A DNA stretch of 64,000 nucleotides from assembly GCF_007096885.1 (NCBI RefSeq), contig NZ_VJNO01000008.1, forward strand, positions 124,001 to 188,000. The letters are read 5' to 3'. This document shows, piece by piece, positions 30,564-38,810 of this stretch. Every line of letters begins with the position of its first letter. Positions within the stretch are counted from its first letter, which is position 1. The translations under genes were made by a program, and so were the position numbers. Source of the DNA: Streptomyces sp. 130 (GTDB lineage Bacteria > Actinomycetota > Actinomycetes > Streptomycetales > Streptomycetaceae). The notes beneath the pieces were generated by a model that did no database searches, was not told the DNA's origin, and saw nothing but the letters and a program-made list of their open reading frames with translations.

Positions 30564-31745
30564 TCAGTGGCCGGGCGGGTTGCCGCGCAGCCGGCGGCGG
30601 TCGTGCGGGGACTTCGGCGGGGAGTCCGCCAGCCGGATGACCTCGTCGTCGCGCCCCGCCACCACCGGGCGCGCCGAGCGGGCCGCCTTCGCCCGGTACT
30701 GCGCCGCGTCCGCCAGCCGGAACAGCCGCCGGGCCGAGACCACCGGGCCGATGTCGTCACCGGTGGACGCGATCCCGCAGGCGACCCCGTTGCCGAACTC
30801 CAGCCCGGCCGCCCGCTCGCACAGCTCGGTGGCCACGGTGACCACCTCGTCCGCCCCCGGGCCCACCGCCAGCAGGCAGAACTCGTCGCCGCCCAGCCGG
30901 GCCGCCAGCGCGCCGGGCAGTATCGCCCCGCACCGCGACAGCACCGAGCCGAAACGTTCCAGCAGCCGGTCGCCCACCGCGTGGCCATGGGTGTCGTTGA
31001 CCCACTTCAGCCCGTTCAGGTCGCAGACGACCAGGCTGACCACCGCGCCGTCCGCCCGGTGCCGCTCCAGCGCCTCGTCCAGCCGCACGTCGACGGCCCT
31101 GCGGTTGGCGAGGCCGGTCAGCGGGTCCGTGAAGGCCAGCTTGCGGACCTCCTCCAGGCGCTCGGTCTGGGCGAGCCCGGCGGCCACCACGGCCGCCAGC
31201 ACCGTCGCGAAGTCGGCGTCCGCCCGGCCGAAGACCGGTGCGCCCACCGGCCGCGCCACATACAGCTCGCCCCAGGCCCGCCCGTGCAGCACGATCGGCG
31301 CGACCACGCAGCACCCCCGCCCGCGCCGGCGCAGCGCCGCGACCCGCTGGTGGCAGTAGCCGGGCCCGTACCCGTGCGCACCGCTCGCCGCCTCCCCGCC
31401 CGGCTCCCCCTCCACCGGGCCCTCGGCGGTCTCCACCCAGGCGTCCGGCTCACCGCCGCCGGCCCACCGCTCGTGCAGGAACTCGGTGATCTCCGGGAAC
31501 CGGTGGACCGGATAGACCTCCTCCTCGGGGAACTCCTCCTCACCCTCGGCCCGCTCACCCGCGTTGACCAGGACCCTCAGCCGGCCCCGGTCGCGCTCCC
31601 AGACCGAGAGCGCGGCGAAGCCGCCGCCCAGCGCCTCGCAGGCCCCCAGGGCGGCGGCTCGCCAGCACCCCCGGGGCGTCTGCGCCGCGGCCATCGTCTG
31701 CGCCAGCGAGACCACGGCGCGCAGTCGTGCGTCGTCACCACCCAT
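30564..31745 (-). CDS. cdgE: GAF-GGDEF diguanylate cyclase (CdgE-like)
   Basis: A 393-residue cytoplasmic protein. A GAF-like sensor (about 10-190, with cysteines in GRGCCVVAP) precedes a GGDEF domain with an intact active-site loop, RLGGDEFCLL (GGDEF at 285-289), and TDPLTGLANRR at its start. It should make cyclic di-GMP from GTP. The product-inhibition RxxD site is missing at the expected position before GGDEF. Position and domain order suggest the Streptomyces developmental cyclase CdgE; the symbol is from recollection. The transcript looks leaderless, with a paired-palindrome operator over the -35. Confidence 0.88.
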   Translation of the reverse strand: MGGDDARLRAVVSLAQTMAAAQTPRGCWRAAALGACEALGGGFAALSVWERDRGRLRVLVNAGERAEGEEEFPEEEVYPVHRFPEITEFLHERWAGGGEPDAWVETAEGPVEGEPGGEAASGAHGYGPGYCHQRVAALRRRGRGCCVVAPIVLHGRAWGELYVARPVGAPVFGRADADFATVLAAVVAAGLAQTERLEEVRKLAFTDPLTGLANRRAVDVRLDEALERHRADGAVVSLVVCDLNGLKWVNDTHGHAVGDRLLERFGSVLSRCGAILPGALAARLGGDEFCLLAVGPGADEVVTVATELCERAAGLEFGNGVACGIASTGDDIGPVVSARRLFRLADAAQYRAKAARSARPVVAGRDDEVIRLADSPPKSPHDRRRLRGNPPGH

Positions 31746-31751
31746 TGCGCC

Positions 31752-31806
31752 AGTTTAGGGCGATATGGACGCCGTGATCACTCGGCGACTCCGGAGCGTG
31801 ATCACT
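31752..31806 (-). promoter_or_regulatory. Leaderless promoter of cdgE with two GTGATCAC palindromes
   Basis: On the minus strand TAAACT (31752-31757) lies 6 bases before the ATG at 31745, so transcription begins at the start codon. The 8-bp palindrome GTGATCAC occurs at 31774-31781, over the -35 position, and again at 31798-31805. The copies are 24 bases apart and embedded in identical CGTGATCACT. Confidence 0.55.
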
Positions 31807-31830
31807 TCGCCCGTGAACGGGCACCCAGGG

Positions 31831-32643
31831 TCACTCCCCCGGCCAGTTCGCCTTCCGCTTCTCGTTGAACGCGGCCACGCCCTCCGCCCGGTCGCCGGAG
31901 AAGGCCACCGACCGCCACGCGGAGTCCTCGACCTCCAGGCCCGCCCGCAGGTCGAGCCCGTGCCCGAGGCGCAGCGCCCGCTTGGCCGCCCGCAGCCCGA
32001 CCGGCGAGTTCGCGGCGATCCGGCCGGCCAGGGCCAGCGCCTCGGCCCGGTCCTCGCCCTCCGCCACCAGCTCGTCCACCAGACCGAGCTCGCGCGCCTC
32101 GGGGCCCGGCACCCGGCGGGCGCTGAAGATCAGCTCCGCGGCGCGCGCGGCCCCGACCCGGCGGGGCAGGAGCTGGGTGCCGCCGCCGCCCGGGATGACG
32201 CCGACGGAGACCTCGGGCAGGCCCACCAGGGCGGTCGGGTCGGCGACGATCAGGTCGCAGGACAGGGCCAGCTCGAAACCGCCGCCCAGGGCGAATCCGT
32301 GCACGGCGGCGATCGTCGGCATCGGCAGCTCCAGCACACCGGTGTAGGCGGCGCGCGCGGTGGGCCGCTGGCGCACCAGGTCGGCGTCGCTGAAGGAGTT
32401 GCGCTCCTTGAGGTCCGCGCCCACGCAGAACGCCCGCTCGTGGCTGGAGGTGAGGACGGTGACGCGTACGTCCCGGTCGGCGGCGAGCGCGTCGCAGGCG
32501 GCGGCGATCGAGCGGGCCATGTCCGTGGACACCGCGTTCATGGCCTTCGGCCGGTCGAGAACCAGCTCGGCGACGTGATCGAGCCCCGCGTGGGCCCGGA
32601 CGGCGACGAACTCCCCGAACCGCTGCTCGGACGTGACGGTCAT
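31831..32643 (-). CDS. Enoyl-CoA hydratase/isomerase (crotonase family)
   Basis: A 270-residue cytoplasmic enzyme. The oxyanion hole is formed by FCVGADLKER (about 72-81) and the loop VHGFALGGGFELALSCDL (about 113-130), which also has the acid Glu. The second catalytic Glu is in GLPEVSVGVIPGGGGTQLLPR. Residues 230-270 form the C-terminal trimerisation helices. It hydrates or isomerises enoyl-CoA esters in fatty or branched acid breakdown. A TetR-type palindrome sits just before the start, pointing to control by an acyl-CoA-responsive regulator. The gene is isolated from other beta-oxidation genes. Confidence 0.92.
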   Translation of the reverse strand: MTVTSEQRFGEFVAVRAHAGLDHVAELVLDRPKAMNAVSTDMARSIAAACDALAADRDVRVTVLTSSHERAFCVGADLKERNSFSDADLVRQRPTARAAYTGVLELPMPTIAAVHGFALGGGFELALSCDLIVADPTALVGLPEVSVGVIPGGGGTQLLPRRVGAARAAELIFSARRVPGPEARELGLVDELVAEGEDRAEALALAGRIAANSPVGLRAAKRALRLGHGLDLRAGLEVEDSAWRSVAFSGDRAEGVAAFNEKRKANWPGE

Positions 32644-32655
32644 GGCTGCACCCCT

Positions 32656-32679
32656 GTCGGTTAACGAGCGTTACCCGAC
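32656..32679 (-). promoter_or_regulatory. Near-perfect palindromic operator before the enoyl-CoA hydratase gene
   Basis: GTCGGTTAACG-AG-CGTTACCCGAC, two 11-base arms with one mismatch and a 2-base centre, 13 bases upstream of the start codon. The core TAACG-AG-CGTTA has the shape of TetR-family operators in fatty-acid metabolism. Confidence 0.5.
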
Positions 32680-32707
32680 GGATCTTAGAGCTCTCCCCCG
32701 AAAGGGT

Positions 32708-32960
32708 GTCCGAAACAGGTCGGCCCGAGACAGGTCGGTCCGAGACACGTCAGTCCGACGCAGCAGCCCGGGACAGATCGGTCGCGGGACACGCCAGCCC
32801 GACGCAGCAGTCCGAGAACAGGCCCGCCCGAGACACGTCGGCCCGAGACACGTCAGCCCGACGCAGCAGCCCGAGAACAGGTCCGCCCGAGACAGGTTCG
32901 CCCGGGACACATCAGCCCCAGACACGTCAGTCCGAGACACGTCAGTCCGAGACGGGTCAG
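32708..32960. repeat. Array of about 17 short repeats based on a 15-bp unit
   Basis: Units of 13-16 bases around GTCCGAGACACGTCA fill the gap between cya and the enoyl-CoA hydratase gene. The last three units are nearly identical 15-mers. The shorter unit GCCCGACGCAGCA recurs three times, giving a higher-order pattern. Read on the minus strand in the frame not used by cya, parts translate as (S-R-T/A-D/N-V/L)n, close to a pentapeptide repeat, but 13- and 16-base units break any long frame. Confidence 0.85.
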
Positions 32961-32972
32961 GACGTGCCGGCG

Positions 32973-34151
32973 TCAGGAACCGCGCCGGGCCAGCAGCCAG
33001 GGCTCGACCACGCCGAGGCCGCGCACCGGGCGCTGCCACATCGGCTGGAGGCCGTAGCGGTACTTCGGGACCGGGACCACATCGGCGTCCGGGCCCTCCT
33101 TCCCGGCCCGCTCGGCCGCCGCCGCGGCCTCCTCCGCCGCCCGCGCCTCGGAGACCGGGGCGTCGCCCGTACGCGTCAGCTCCTCGGCGAACGCCCCGTC
33201 GACCAGCACCGCGTCCTTGGGCGCTATCGAGGTGAGGCGGCTGGCCAGGTTCACCGTGGTGCCGAAGACATCGCCCATCCGGGTGGTGACCGTGCCGAAG
33301 GCGATGCCGACCCGGAGCGCCGGCATGGTCTCGTCCACGGTCATCGCCTCCACCAGGCGCAGCGCGATCTCGGCCGCGGTCCCCGCGTCGTCGGCGGCGA
33401 ACAGGACCTCGTCGCCGAGGGTCTTGATGAGCCGGCCGCCGTGCGCCGCGACCAGGTCGGCGCAGGTGGTCTCGAAGGACTCGACCAGCTCGCCGAGCTC
33501 CTCCTCCTCCAGGCGGCGGGTGAGCCGGGTGAAGCCGACGAGGTCCGCGAAGCCCACGGCGAGGCGCCGGTCGACCATCTCGTCGTCGTCGGCCGCCTGC
33601 ACGACCCGGCCCGTGGCGGCGGCCAGCTGGCGCCGCCACACGTACACCAGGAACTCCTCCAGCTCGGGCAGGAGCAGCTCGATCAGGGGGTAGGTGACCT
33701 CGGTGCGGGTCATGCCGGGCTCGGGGGGCTCGGTCAGGCCCTCCAGGAAGGAGTCGATCTGCCATTCGGCCAGCCGGGCGGTGGTCTGCCCGGTCGACCG
33801 GGCGACCTGGATCGCCATCGGCTCGCTGAGCAGCCCGGCCTCCACGAGACCGGAGAGCCGCCGCAGGGCCAGCACGTCGGCCTCGGTGAGCGCCTTCGCC
33901 TGCCCGATGTCCGCGAAGCCCATGGCCCGCCAGAAGCGGGAGGCCAGGTCCATGGAGACGCCGGCCGTGCGGGCCGCCTGGAACGGCGTGTAGCGGCGGT
34001 CGGCGCCCAGGATCAGCTGTTCCAGCCGGATCGCGAGGGGGTCGTCGGTCGGCTCGGCCGTGTGGTCGACTTCGTGGTGCGGCGTGGCGTGCACCGAGGA
34101 GTCCGGTGACTGCTGCGCGCCATCGCCGGAGGTCGTGTCGTCGACGGTCAC
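32973..34151 (-). CDS. cya: Class III adenylate cyclase
   Basis: A 392-residue cytoplasmic protein. The helical N-terminal half (about 40-190) includes an HTH-like part (VSMDLASRFWRAMGFADIGQ). The cyclase catalytic domain is at about 195-350. Metal-binding Asp residues lie in VGFADLVGFT and TLGDEVLFA, the adenine-selecting Lys in RLIKTLGDE, and the transition-state Asn/Arg pair in VNLASRL. It makes cyclic AMP, which in Streptomyces affects germination and development. The start GTG 34151 follows AGGAGG, while an ATG 20 codons earlier has no site. A highly acidic Ala/Glu stretch (about 345-370) precedes the C-terminus. Confidence 0.94.
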   Translation of the reverse strand: MTVDDTTSGDGAQQSPDSSVHATPHHEVDHTAEPTDDPLAIRLEQLILGADRRYTPFQAARTAGVSMDLASRFWRAMGFADIGQAKALTEADVLALRRLSGLVEAGLLSEPMAIQVARSTGQTTARLAEWQIDSFLEGLTEPPEPGMTRTEVTYPLIELLLPELEEFLVYVWRRQLAAATGRVVQAADDDEMVDRRLAVGFADLVGFTRLTRRLEEEELGELVESFETTCADLVAAHGGRLIKTLGDEVLFAADDAGTAAEIALRLVEAMTVDETMPALRVGIAFGTVTTRMGDVFGTTVNLASRLTSIAPKDAVLVDGAFAEELTRTGDAPVSEARAAEEAAAAAERAGKEGPDADVVPVPKYRYGLQPMWQRPVRGLGVVEPWLLARRGS

Positions 34152-34276
34152 CAGCCGCCTCCTGCCCGTTCCCTGCGCACTGCCCTGCCGATCTGTCCGC
34201 CGGTGGATCACCTCAACGATACGGCAGGTGTGCCCTACCTCACGTCCTCAGCCCACGAGGCCGGGGCGCTCCCGGT

Positions 34277-35140
34277 TCAGGTCAGGCCGCCCGCCACGCC
34301 CCTCAGGTGCACGATGTCGCCCGCGGAGACCGGTTCGAGCGGTCCGCCGCCGGTGGACAGGACGAGCCGCCCGTCCCCGTCGACGGCGACGGCCTCGCCG
34401 GTGAGCGTGCGGTCGCCGGGCAGCTGCGCCCGTACGGACTTGCCGAGGGTCGCGCAGCCCGCCGCGTACGCCTCCTGCACCCCGCTCGCCGCCGCGTCGC
34501 CGTCCGCGTCGCGCCAGAGCCCGTACCAGTGCTCCAGCGAGCGCAGGACGCCCCGCAGCAGCGTCTCGCGGTCGGTGGAGACGGCGCCGGCCAGGGCGAG
34601 GGAGGCGGCGGTGGGGGCGGGGAGCTCGTCGGCGCGCAGCGAGACGTTGAGGCCGATGCCGACGACGACGCCGTCGCCGGCGCGCTCGGCGAGGATGCCG
34701 CCGGTCTTGCGCTCCTGCCCCTCGACCGTGACCAGCAGGTCGTTGGGCCACTTCAGGGCCATGTCGACGCCCGCCGCGCGGGCCAGGCCGGTGGCCGCGG
34801 CGACGCCGGTGAGCAGCGGCAGCCAGCCCCAGCGCTCGGCGGGCACGTCGCCCGGGGTCAGGTAGACCGAGAAGAACAGGCCGGAGCGGGCCGGGGCGGT
34901 CCAGGTGCGCTCCAGGCGGCCGCGCCCGGCGGTCTGCTCCTCGGCGACGAGGACCGTGCCCTCGGTGAGGTCCGCCGCGCGCGCGGCGAGATCGGTGTTG
35001 GTGGAGCCGGTCGAGCCGACCACGTCGAGGGCGGTCCACAGCGAGCCGGGCCGCAGCAGTCCGCGGCGCAGCGCGGGGACGTTGAGGGGCGGCCGGTCCA
35101 GGTCCGACCAACGGCTCTGTGGCGCATCCGAAGGTGTCAT
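34277..35140 (-). CDS. birA: Biotin--[acetyl-CoA-carboxylase] ligase
   Basis: A 287-residue enzyme that makes biotinyl-AMP and attaches biotin to the lysine of biotin carboxyl carrier domains. The nucleotide/biotin loop is [12 protein letters not shown] (about 70-81), the catalytic lysine is in KWPNDLLV, and the KTGGIL segment follows. The short C-terminal SH3-like domain ends at the stop. There is no N-terminal helix-turn-helix, so unlike E. coli BirA it should not be a repressor. The start ATG 35140 has AGGGTGG 6 bases upstream. It is divergent from pccB, whose partner subunit AccA2 is its likely substrate. Confidence 0.94.
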   Translation of the reverse strand: MTPSDAPQSRWSDLDRPPLNVPALRRGLLRPGSLWTALDVVGSTGSTNTDLAARAADLTEGTVLVAEEQTAGRGRLERTWTAPARSGLFFSVYLTPGDVPAERWGWLPLLTGVAAATGLARAAGVDMALKWPNDLLVTVEGQERKTGGILAERAGDGVVVGIGLNVSLRADELPAPTAASLALAGAVSTDRETLLRGVLRSLEHWYGLWRDADGDAAASGVQEAYAAGCATLGKSVRAQLPGDRTLTGEAVAVDGDGRLVLSTGGGPLEPVSAGDIVHLRGVAGGLT

Positions 35141-35273
35141 GCAAGCCACCCTAGGTGTGGCAAAGGACGCACTGCCGAACCGTATCCGCGCCGATACGCT
35201 ACGGCTCAGTAGCTGTTCGTCAGCAGATCAGCAGCCAAGTCGTCCCCGTGACCAGGCAGGGAGCCGCCACCCG

Positions 35274-36857
35274 ATGTCCGAGCCGGAAGAGACCGACCTC
35301 CACACGACCGCGGGCAAGCTCGCGGACCTGCAGCGCCGCATCGACGAGGCGACCCACGCCGGGTCGGCGCGCGCGGTGGAGAAGCAGCACGCGAAGGGCA
35401 AGCTGACGGCGCGCGAGCGCGTCGACCTCCTGCTCGACGAGGGTTCCTTCGTGGAGCTCGACGAGTTCGCCCGGCACCGCTCGACCAATTTCGGCATCGA
35501 GAAGAACCGGCCGTACGGGGACGGCGTCGTGACCGGCTACGGCACGGTCGACGGGCGTCCCGTCTGCGTGTACTCGCAGGACTTCACCATCTTCGGCGGC
35601 TCGCTGGGCGAGGTCTACGGTGAGAAGATCGTCAAGGTGATGGACTTCGCGCTGAAGACCGGCTGCCCGGTCATCGGCATCAACGACGGCGGCGGCGCCC
35701 GCATCCAGGAGGGCGTCGCGGCGCTGGGCCTGTTCGCGGAGATCTTCCGGCGCAATGTGCACGCCTCGGGTGTGGTCCCGCAGATCTCGCTGATCGTCGG
35801 CCCGTGCGCGGGCGGCGCGGTGTACTCCCCCGCGATCACCGACTTCACGGTGATGGTCGACAAGACCTCGCACATGTTCATCACGGGCCCCGACGTCATC
35901 AAGACGGTCACCGGTGAGGACGTCGGTTTCGAGGAGCTGGGCGGGGCCCGTACGCACAACACCACGTCGGGCGTCGCGCACCACATGGCGGGCGACGAGA
36001 AGGACGCCGTCGAGTACGTCAAGTCGCTGCTGTCCTACCTGCCGTCGAACAACCTCTCCGAGGCCCCGGCCTTCCCGGAGGAGGCGGACCTGGCGGTCAG
36101 CGACGAGGACCGCGAGCTGGACACGCTGATCCCGGACTCGGCGAACCAGCCGTACGACATGCACACCGCGATCGAGCACGTGCTGGACGACGGCGAGTTC
36201 CTGGAGACCCAGGCCCTGTTCGCGCCGAACATCATCACCGGCTTCGGCCGGGTCGAGGGCTACCCGGTCGGCATCGTCGCCAACCAGCCCCTGCAGTTCG
36301 CCGGCTGTCTGGACATCAACGCGAGCGAGAAGGCGGCCCGCTTCGTCCGCACCTGCGACGCGTTCAACGTGCCGGTGCTCACCTTCGTGGACGTGCCGGG
36401 CTTCCTGCCGGGCGTCGACCAGGAGTACGGCGGCATCATCCGGCGCGGCGCCAAGCTGATCTACGCGTACGCGGAGGCGACGGTCCCGCTGATCACGGTG
36501 ATCACGCGCAAGGCGTTCGGCGGCGCGTACGACGTCATGGGCTCCAAGCACCTGGGCGCCGACATCAACCTCGCCTGGCCGACCGCGCAGATCGCCGTCA
36601 TGGGCGCGCAGGGCGCGGTGAACATCCTGCACCGCCGTACGATCGCCGCCGCCGAGGACCAGGAGGCCACCCGCGCCGAACTGATCGCGGACTACGAGGA
36701 CACCCTCCTGAACCCGTATGTCGCGGCCGAACGCGGGTACGTGGACGCGGTGATCATGCCGTCGGACACCCGGGCCCACATCGTGAAGGGGCTGCGCCAG
36801 CTCCGTACGAAGCGCGAGGCGCTGCCGCCCAAGAAGCACGGCAACATCCCCCTCTAG
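35274..36857 (+). CDS. pccB: Acyl-CoA (propionyl-CoA) carboxylase beta subunit
   Basis: A 527-residue carboxyltransferase that moves the carboxyl group from biotin to propionyl-CoA (or acetyl-CoA) to give (methyl)malonyl-CoA, a precursor for polyketides and fatty acids. The crotonase-like double domain is complete: [29 protein letters not shown] (biotin-side oxyanion loop) and the C-terminal [15 protein letters not shown]. The Asp in [19 protein letters not shown] (DINAS) matches the residue that sets acyl preference in S. coelicolor PccB. ATG 35274 is preceded by AGGCAGGGA. It is followed after 14 bases by the epsilon subunit. Confidence 0.95.
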   Translation: MSEPEETDLHTTAGKLADLQRRIDEATHAGSARAVEKQHAKGKLTARERVDLLLDEGSFVELDEFARHRSTNFGIEKNRPYGDGVVTGYGTVDGRPVCVYSQDFTIFGGSLGEVYGEKIVKVMDFALKTGCPVIGINDGGGARIQEGVAALGLFAEIFRRNVHASGVVPQISLIVGPCAGGAVYSPAITDFTVMVDKTSHMFITGPDVIKTVTGEDVGFEELGGARTHNTTSGVAHHMAGDEKDAVEYVKSLLSYLPSNNLSEAPAFPEEADLAVSDEDRELDTLIPDSANQPYDMHTAIEHVLDDGEFLETQALFAPNIITGFGRVEGYPVGIVANQPLQFAGCLDINASEKAARFVRTCDAFNVPVLTFVDVPGFLPGVDQEYGGIIRRGAKLIYAYAEATVPLITVITRKAFGGAYDVMGSKHLGADINLAWPTAQIAVMGAQGAVNILHRRTIAAAEDQEATRAELIADYEDTLLNPYVAAERGYVDAVIMPSDTRAHIVKGLRQLRTKREALPPKKHGNIPL

Positions 36858-36871
36858 AAAGGGTCCTGACC

Positions 36872-37078
36872 ATGATCAAGGTCGTACGGGGCAACCCGAC
36901 CCCGGAGGAACTGGCCGCCGCGCTCGCGGTCGTCCGGGCGCGTGCCGCCGCGGTGTCAGCGGCGGGCTCCAACACCCCGGAACCACCGGCCGGCTGGTCC
37001 CACCCGAGCCGGCTGGCCCGGCGCGGCCGCCACCTGCCGGGCCCGCGCGCCTGGGCCCGTACGTACTGGCCCGGATAA
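36872..37078 (+). CDS. pccE: Acyl-CoA carboxylase epsilon subunit
   Basis: A 68-residue actinomycete-specific protein that stabilises the alpha-beta complex of acyl-CoA carboxylases and raises activity. The conserved core VVRGNPTPEELAAALAVV is at residues 4-21, and the C-terminus PSRLARRGRHLPGPRAW ends in a Trp as usual. The middle is disordered. The start has GAAAGGG 8 bases away. It is immediately downstream of pccB, which identifies this as the PccB-type complex. Confidence 0.93.
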   Translation: MIKVVRGNPTPEELAAALAVVRARAAAVSAAGSNTPEPPAGWSHPSRLARRGRHLPGPRAWARTYWPG

Positions 37079-37155
37079 CCGCCGGCGACGCGTGGGGCGG
37101 CGGCTGAGTACGCGTACTCAGGCGCCGCCCGAGGCCTGAGCAGCAGGATCGGATC

Positions 37156-37284
37156 ATGCTCTGGTCCGACCCCGAGAACAAGCCCCCCGAGGAACTCCGC
37201 GACGCGGAGACGATGATGCGCCGGGCGGGACTGGTCCTGGCCCTGGCGATGGTCGTCGCGATGTTCGTCCTGGGCACCCGCTGA
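37156..37284 (+). CDS. 42-residue membrane protein
   Basis: The sequence starts [18 protein letters not shown], then has one membrane helix (about 25-40) ending LGTR. ATG 37156 has an AGGA site 6 bases away. It lies between pccE and maf on the same strand. Small size and clear topology suggest a real conserved peptide, possibly a membrane tether, but no family is recognised. Confidence 0.65.
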   Translation: MLWSDPENKPPEELRDAETMMRRAGLVLALAMVVAMFVLGTR

Positions 37285-37295
37285 GCCGTTCCCGG

Positions 37296-37340
37296 CCCCA
37301 CCGGCGACCGAGGAGCGGCGGGCCGGGGGCGGCGCCCCCG
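37296..37340. repeat. Copy of a dispersed intergenic repeat element
   Basis: A diverged copy of a Streptomyces-type element: a head related to CCCCTCCGGCGATTGAGGAG, here CCCCACCGGCGACCGAGGAG, followed by a hairpin GGGGGCGGCGCCCCC. Other copies are at 41295-41347 and, inverted, 45584-45632. It may serve as a terminator. Confidence 0.6.
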
Positions 37341-37369
37341 AAACGCCCCGCGTCCGTACGATGGCGCCC

Positions 37370-37972
37370 ATGACCGCACCCCGACGCCTCGTCCTCGCCT
37401 CCGCCTCGCCCGCCCGCCTCGGCCTCCTCCGCCAGGCCGGCCTCGCCCCGGAGGTCATCGTCAGCGGCGTCGACGAGGACGCCCTCACCGCCCCCACCCC
37501 CGCCGAACTCGCCCTCGTCCTCGCCGAGGCCAAGGCGGCCGTCGTCGCCGCGCTCCCCGAGGCCGCCGGCGCCCTGGTCATCGGCTGCGACTCGGTGCTG
37601 GAGCTCGACGGACAGGCGCTCGGCAAGCCGGCCGACGCCGAGGAGGCCACCGCCCGCTGGAAGTCGATGCGCGGCCGGACCGGCATCCTGCGGACCGGGC
37701 ACAGCCTGACGGACACCACGACCGGCCGCACGGTCTCGCGGACGGCGTCCACCACGGTGCGCTTCGGGGAGCCCACGGACGCCGAGGTCGCCGCCTACGT
37801 GGCCTCCGGCGAACCGCTGCACGTGGCGGGGGCCTTCACCCTGGACGGGCGCTCGGCACCGTTCGTGGAATCCATCGAGGGCGACCCGGGCAACGTCATC
37901 GGGCTCTCGCTGCCGCTGCTGCGCCGCCTGCTGGGCGAGCTGGGGATCGCGATCACCGACCTCTGGGCCTGA
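37370..37972 (+). CDS. maf: Maf-like nucleoside triphosphate pyrophosphatase
   Basis: A 200-residue protein of the Maf/HAM1 fold. The N-terminal substrate loop [18 protein letters not shown] (about 7-24) and a [16 protein letters not shown] segment with the catalytic Asp (about 74-88) are intact. The motif [20 protein letters not shown] is near the end. Maf proteins hydrolyse modified or canonical nucleotides to monophosphates and affect septum formation in some bacteria. ATG 37370 is chosen; an ATG three codons earlier is possible. It sits between the carboxylase subunits, a conserved Streptomyces arrangement. Confidence 0.92.
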   Translation: MTAPRRLVLASASPARLGLLRQAGLAPEVIVSGVDEDALTAPTPAELALVLAEAKAAVVAALPEAAGALVIGCDSVLELDGQALGKPADAEEATARWKSMRGRTGILRTGHSLTDTTTGRTVSRTASTTVRFGEPTDAEVAAYVASGEPLHVAGAFTLDGRSAPFVESIEGDPGNVIGLSLPLLRRLLGELGIAITDLWA

Positions 37973-37979
37973 GGAGGGG

Positions 37980-38438
37980 TCAAGCCGGCGCGGGCGCGGC
38001 CGGCTGCTCGGGCTCGGGCCGCGGCTCGGCCCGGGCCGGCTCGGGTCCGTACGCCACCAGGGCGAACACGATCAGGCCGAGCGCCACCATCATCCAGGCG
38101 AACGCCGCCCAGCCGACGAGGCCGACCGTCAGCGCGCCGAGCACGCCGTGGACGACCGCGCAGCAGACCAGCACGATCCGGGCGACGCGCCCCGGAGCGC
38201 GGTCGCGGGCGCCCGCCGGCACGAGGAGCACGGCGCACAGCAGCAGGAAGGCCCCGAAGACCCCGCCGAGCACCCAGGTGCCCCTGGACATCACCTCGGG
38301 GTCCGTTCCGGCGAGGGACATCTCCTGGTTCCGCACGACCGTGCCCAGGACCACGTTGACGACCACGACGCCCACGGCCTCCGCGGCCAGCACGAGCGCG
38401 GCCAAGAAGGCCACCAGCCTGCGCACCACGACGCTCAC
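37980..38438 (-). CDS. Four-helix membrane protein, unknown function
   Basis: A 152-residue protein with helices at about 7-30, 52-74, 86-103 and 107-129, then a Pro/Glu-rich cytoplasmic tail. A short exterior loop after helix 1 contains RNQEMSLAGTDPEVM. GTG 38438 follows CAGGGG closely. It is convergent with maf (7-base gap) and divergent from accA2. No catalytic motif or family was recognised. Confidence 0.8.
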   Translation of the reverse strand: MSVVVRRLVAFLAALVLAAEAVGVVVVNVVLGTVVRNQEMSLAGTDPEVMSRGTWVLGGVFGAFLLLCAVLLVPAGARDRAPGRVARIVLVCCAVVHGVLGALTVGLVGWAAFAWMMVALGLIVFALVAYGPEPARAEPRPEPEQPAAPAPA

Positions 38439-38717
38439 CCCCTGTTACCAGCAGTACGTGCGACAGCGCGGACCCTACTAACGAGTAATGGCCACGACAA
38501 GAGCCATGCGCAACCCGGACCGGCCCCTACCTCTCCGGGCTTTCGTGGGTCGGGCAAAGAATTCCCCACCCCTTAGTGGAAACCCCACAAAGAATTGCGG
38601 CAGGTCGCTGCCCGTGCCGATAGAGACCTGGGCCACACCCGGTCGCTACTGTGCGGTTTCAGTACCCGGCGTACCGTGGTGCCACAAGGGATTCAGCGAC
38701 TCGAGCACACTTCGAAT

Positions 38718-38784
38718 CACACTCCGTGTGGGCAAGCTCACCATTGGGGACGGGTCGTAGGACCGTGTCGGTAGTCCCTAAACT
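38718..38784 (+). promoter_or_regulatory. Promoter region of accA2: inverted repeat and -10 box
   Basis: In the 370-base gap before accA2 there is CACAC-TCC-GTGTG (38718-38730) and a -10-like TAAACT (38779-38784), about 27 bases before the GTG. The gap is AT-richer than its surroundings. No riboswitch was recognised. Confidence 0.4.
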
Positions 38785-38810
38785 CAGCTTGTTTCAAGGA
38801 GGGAGCCATC

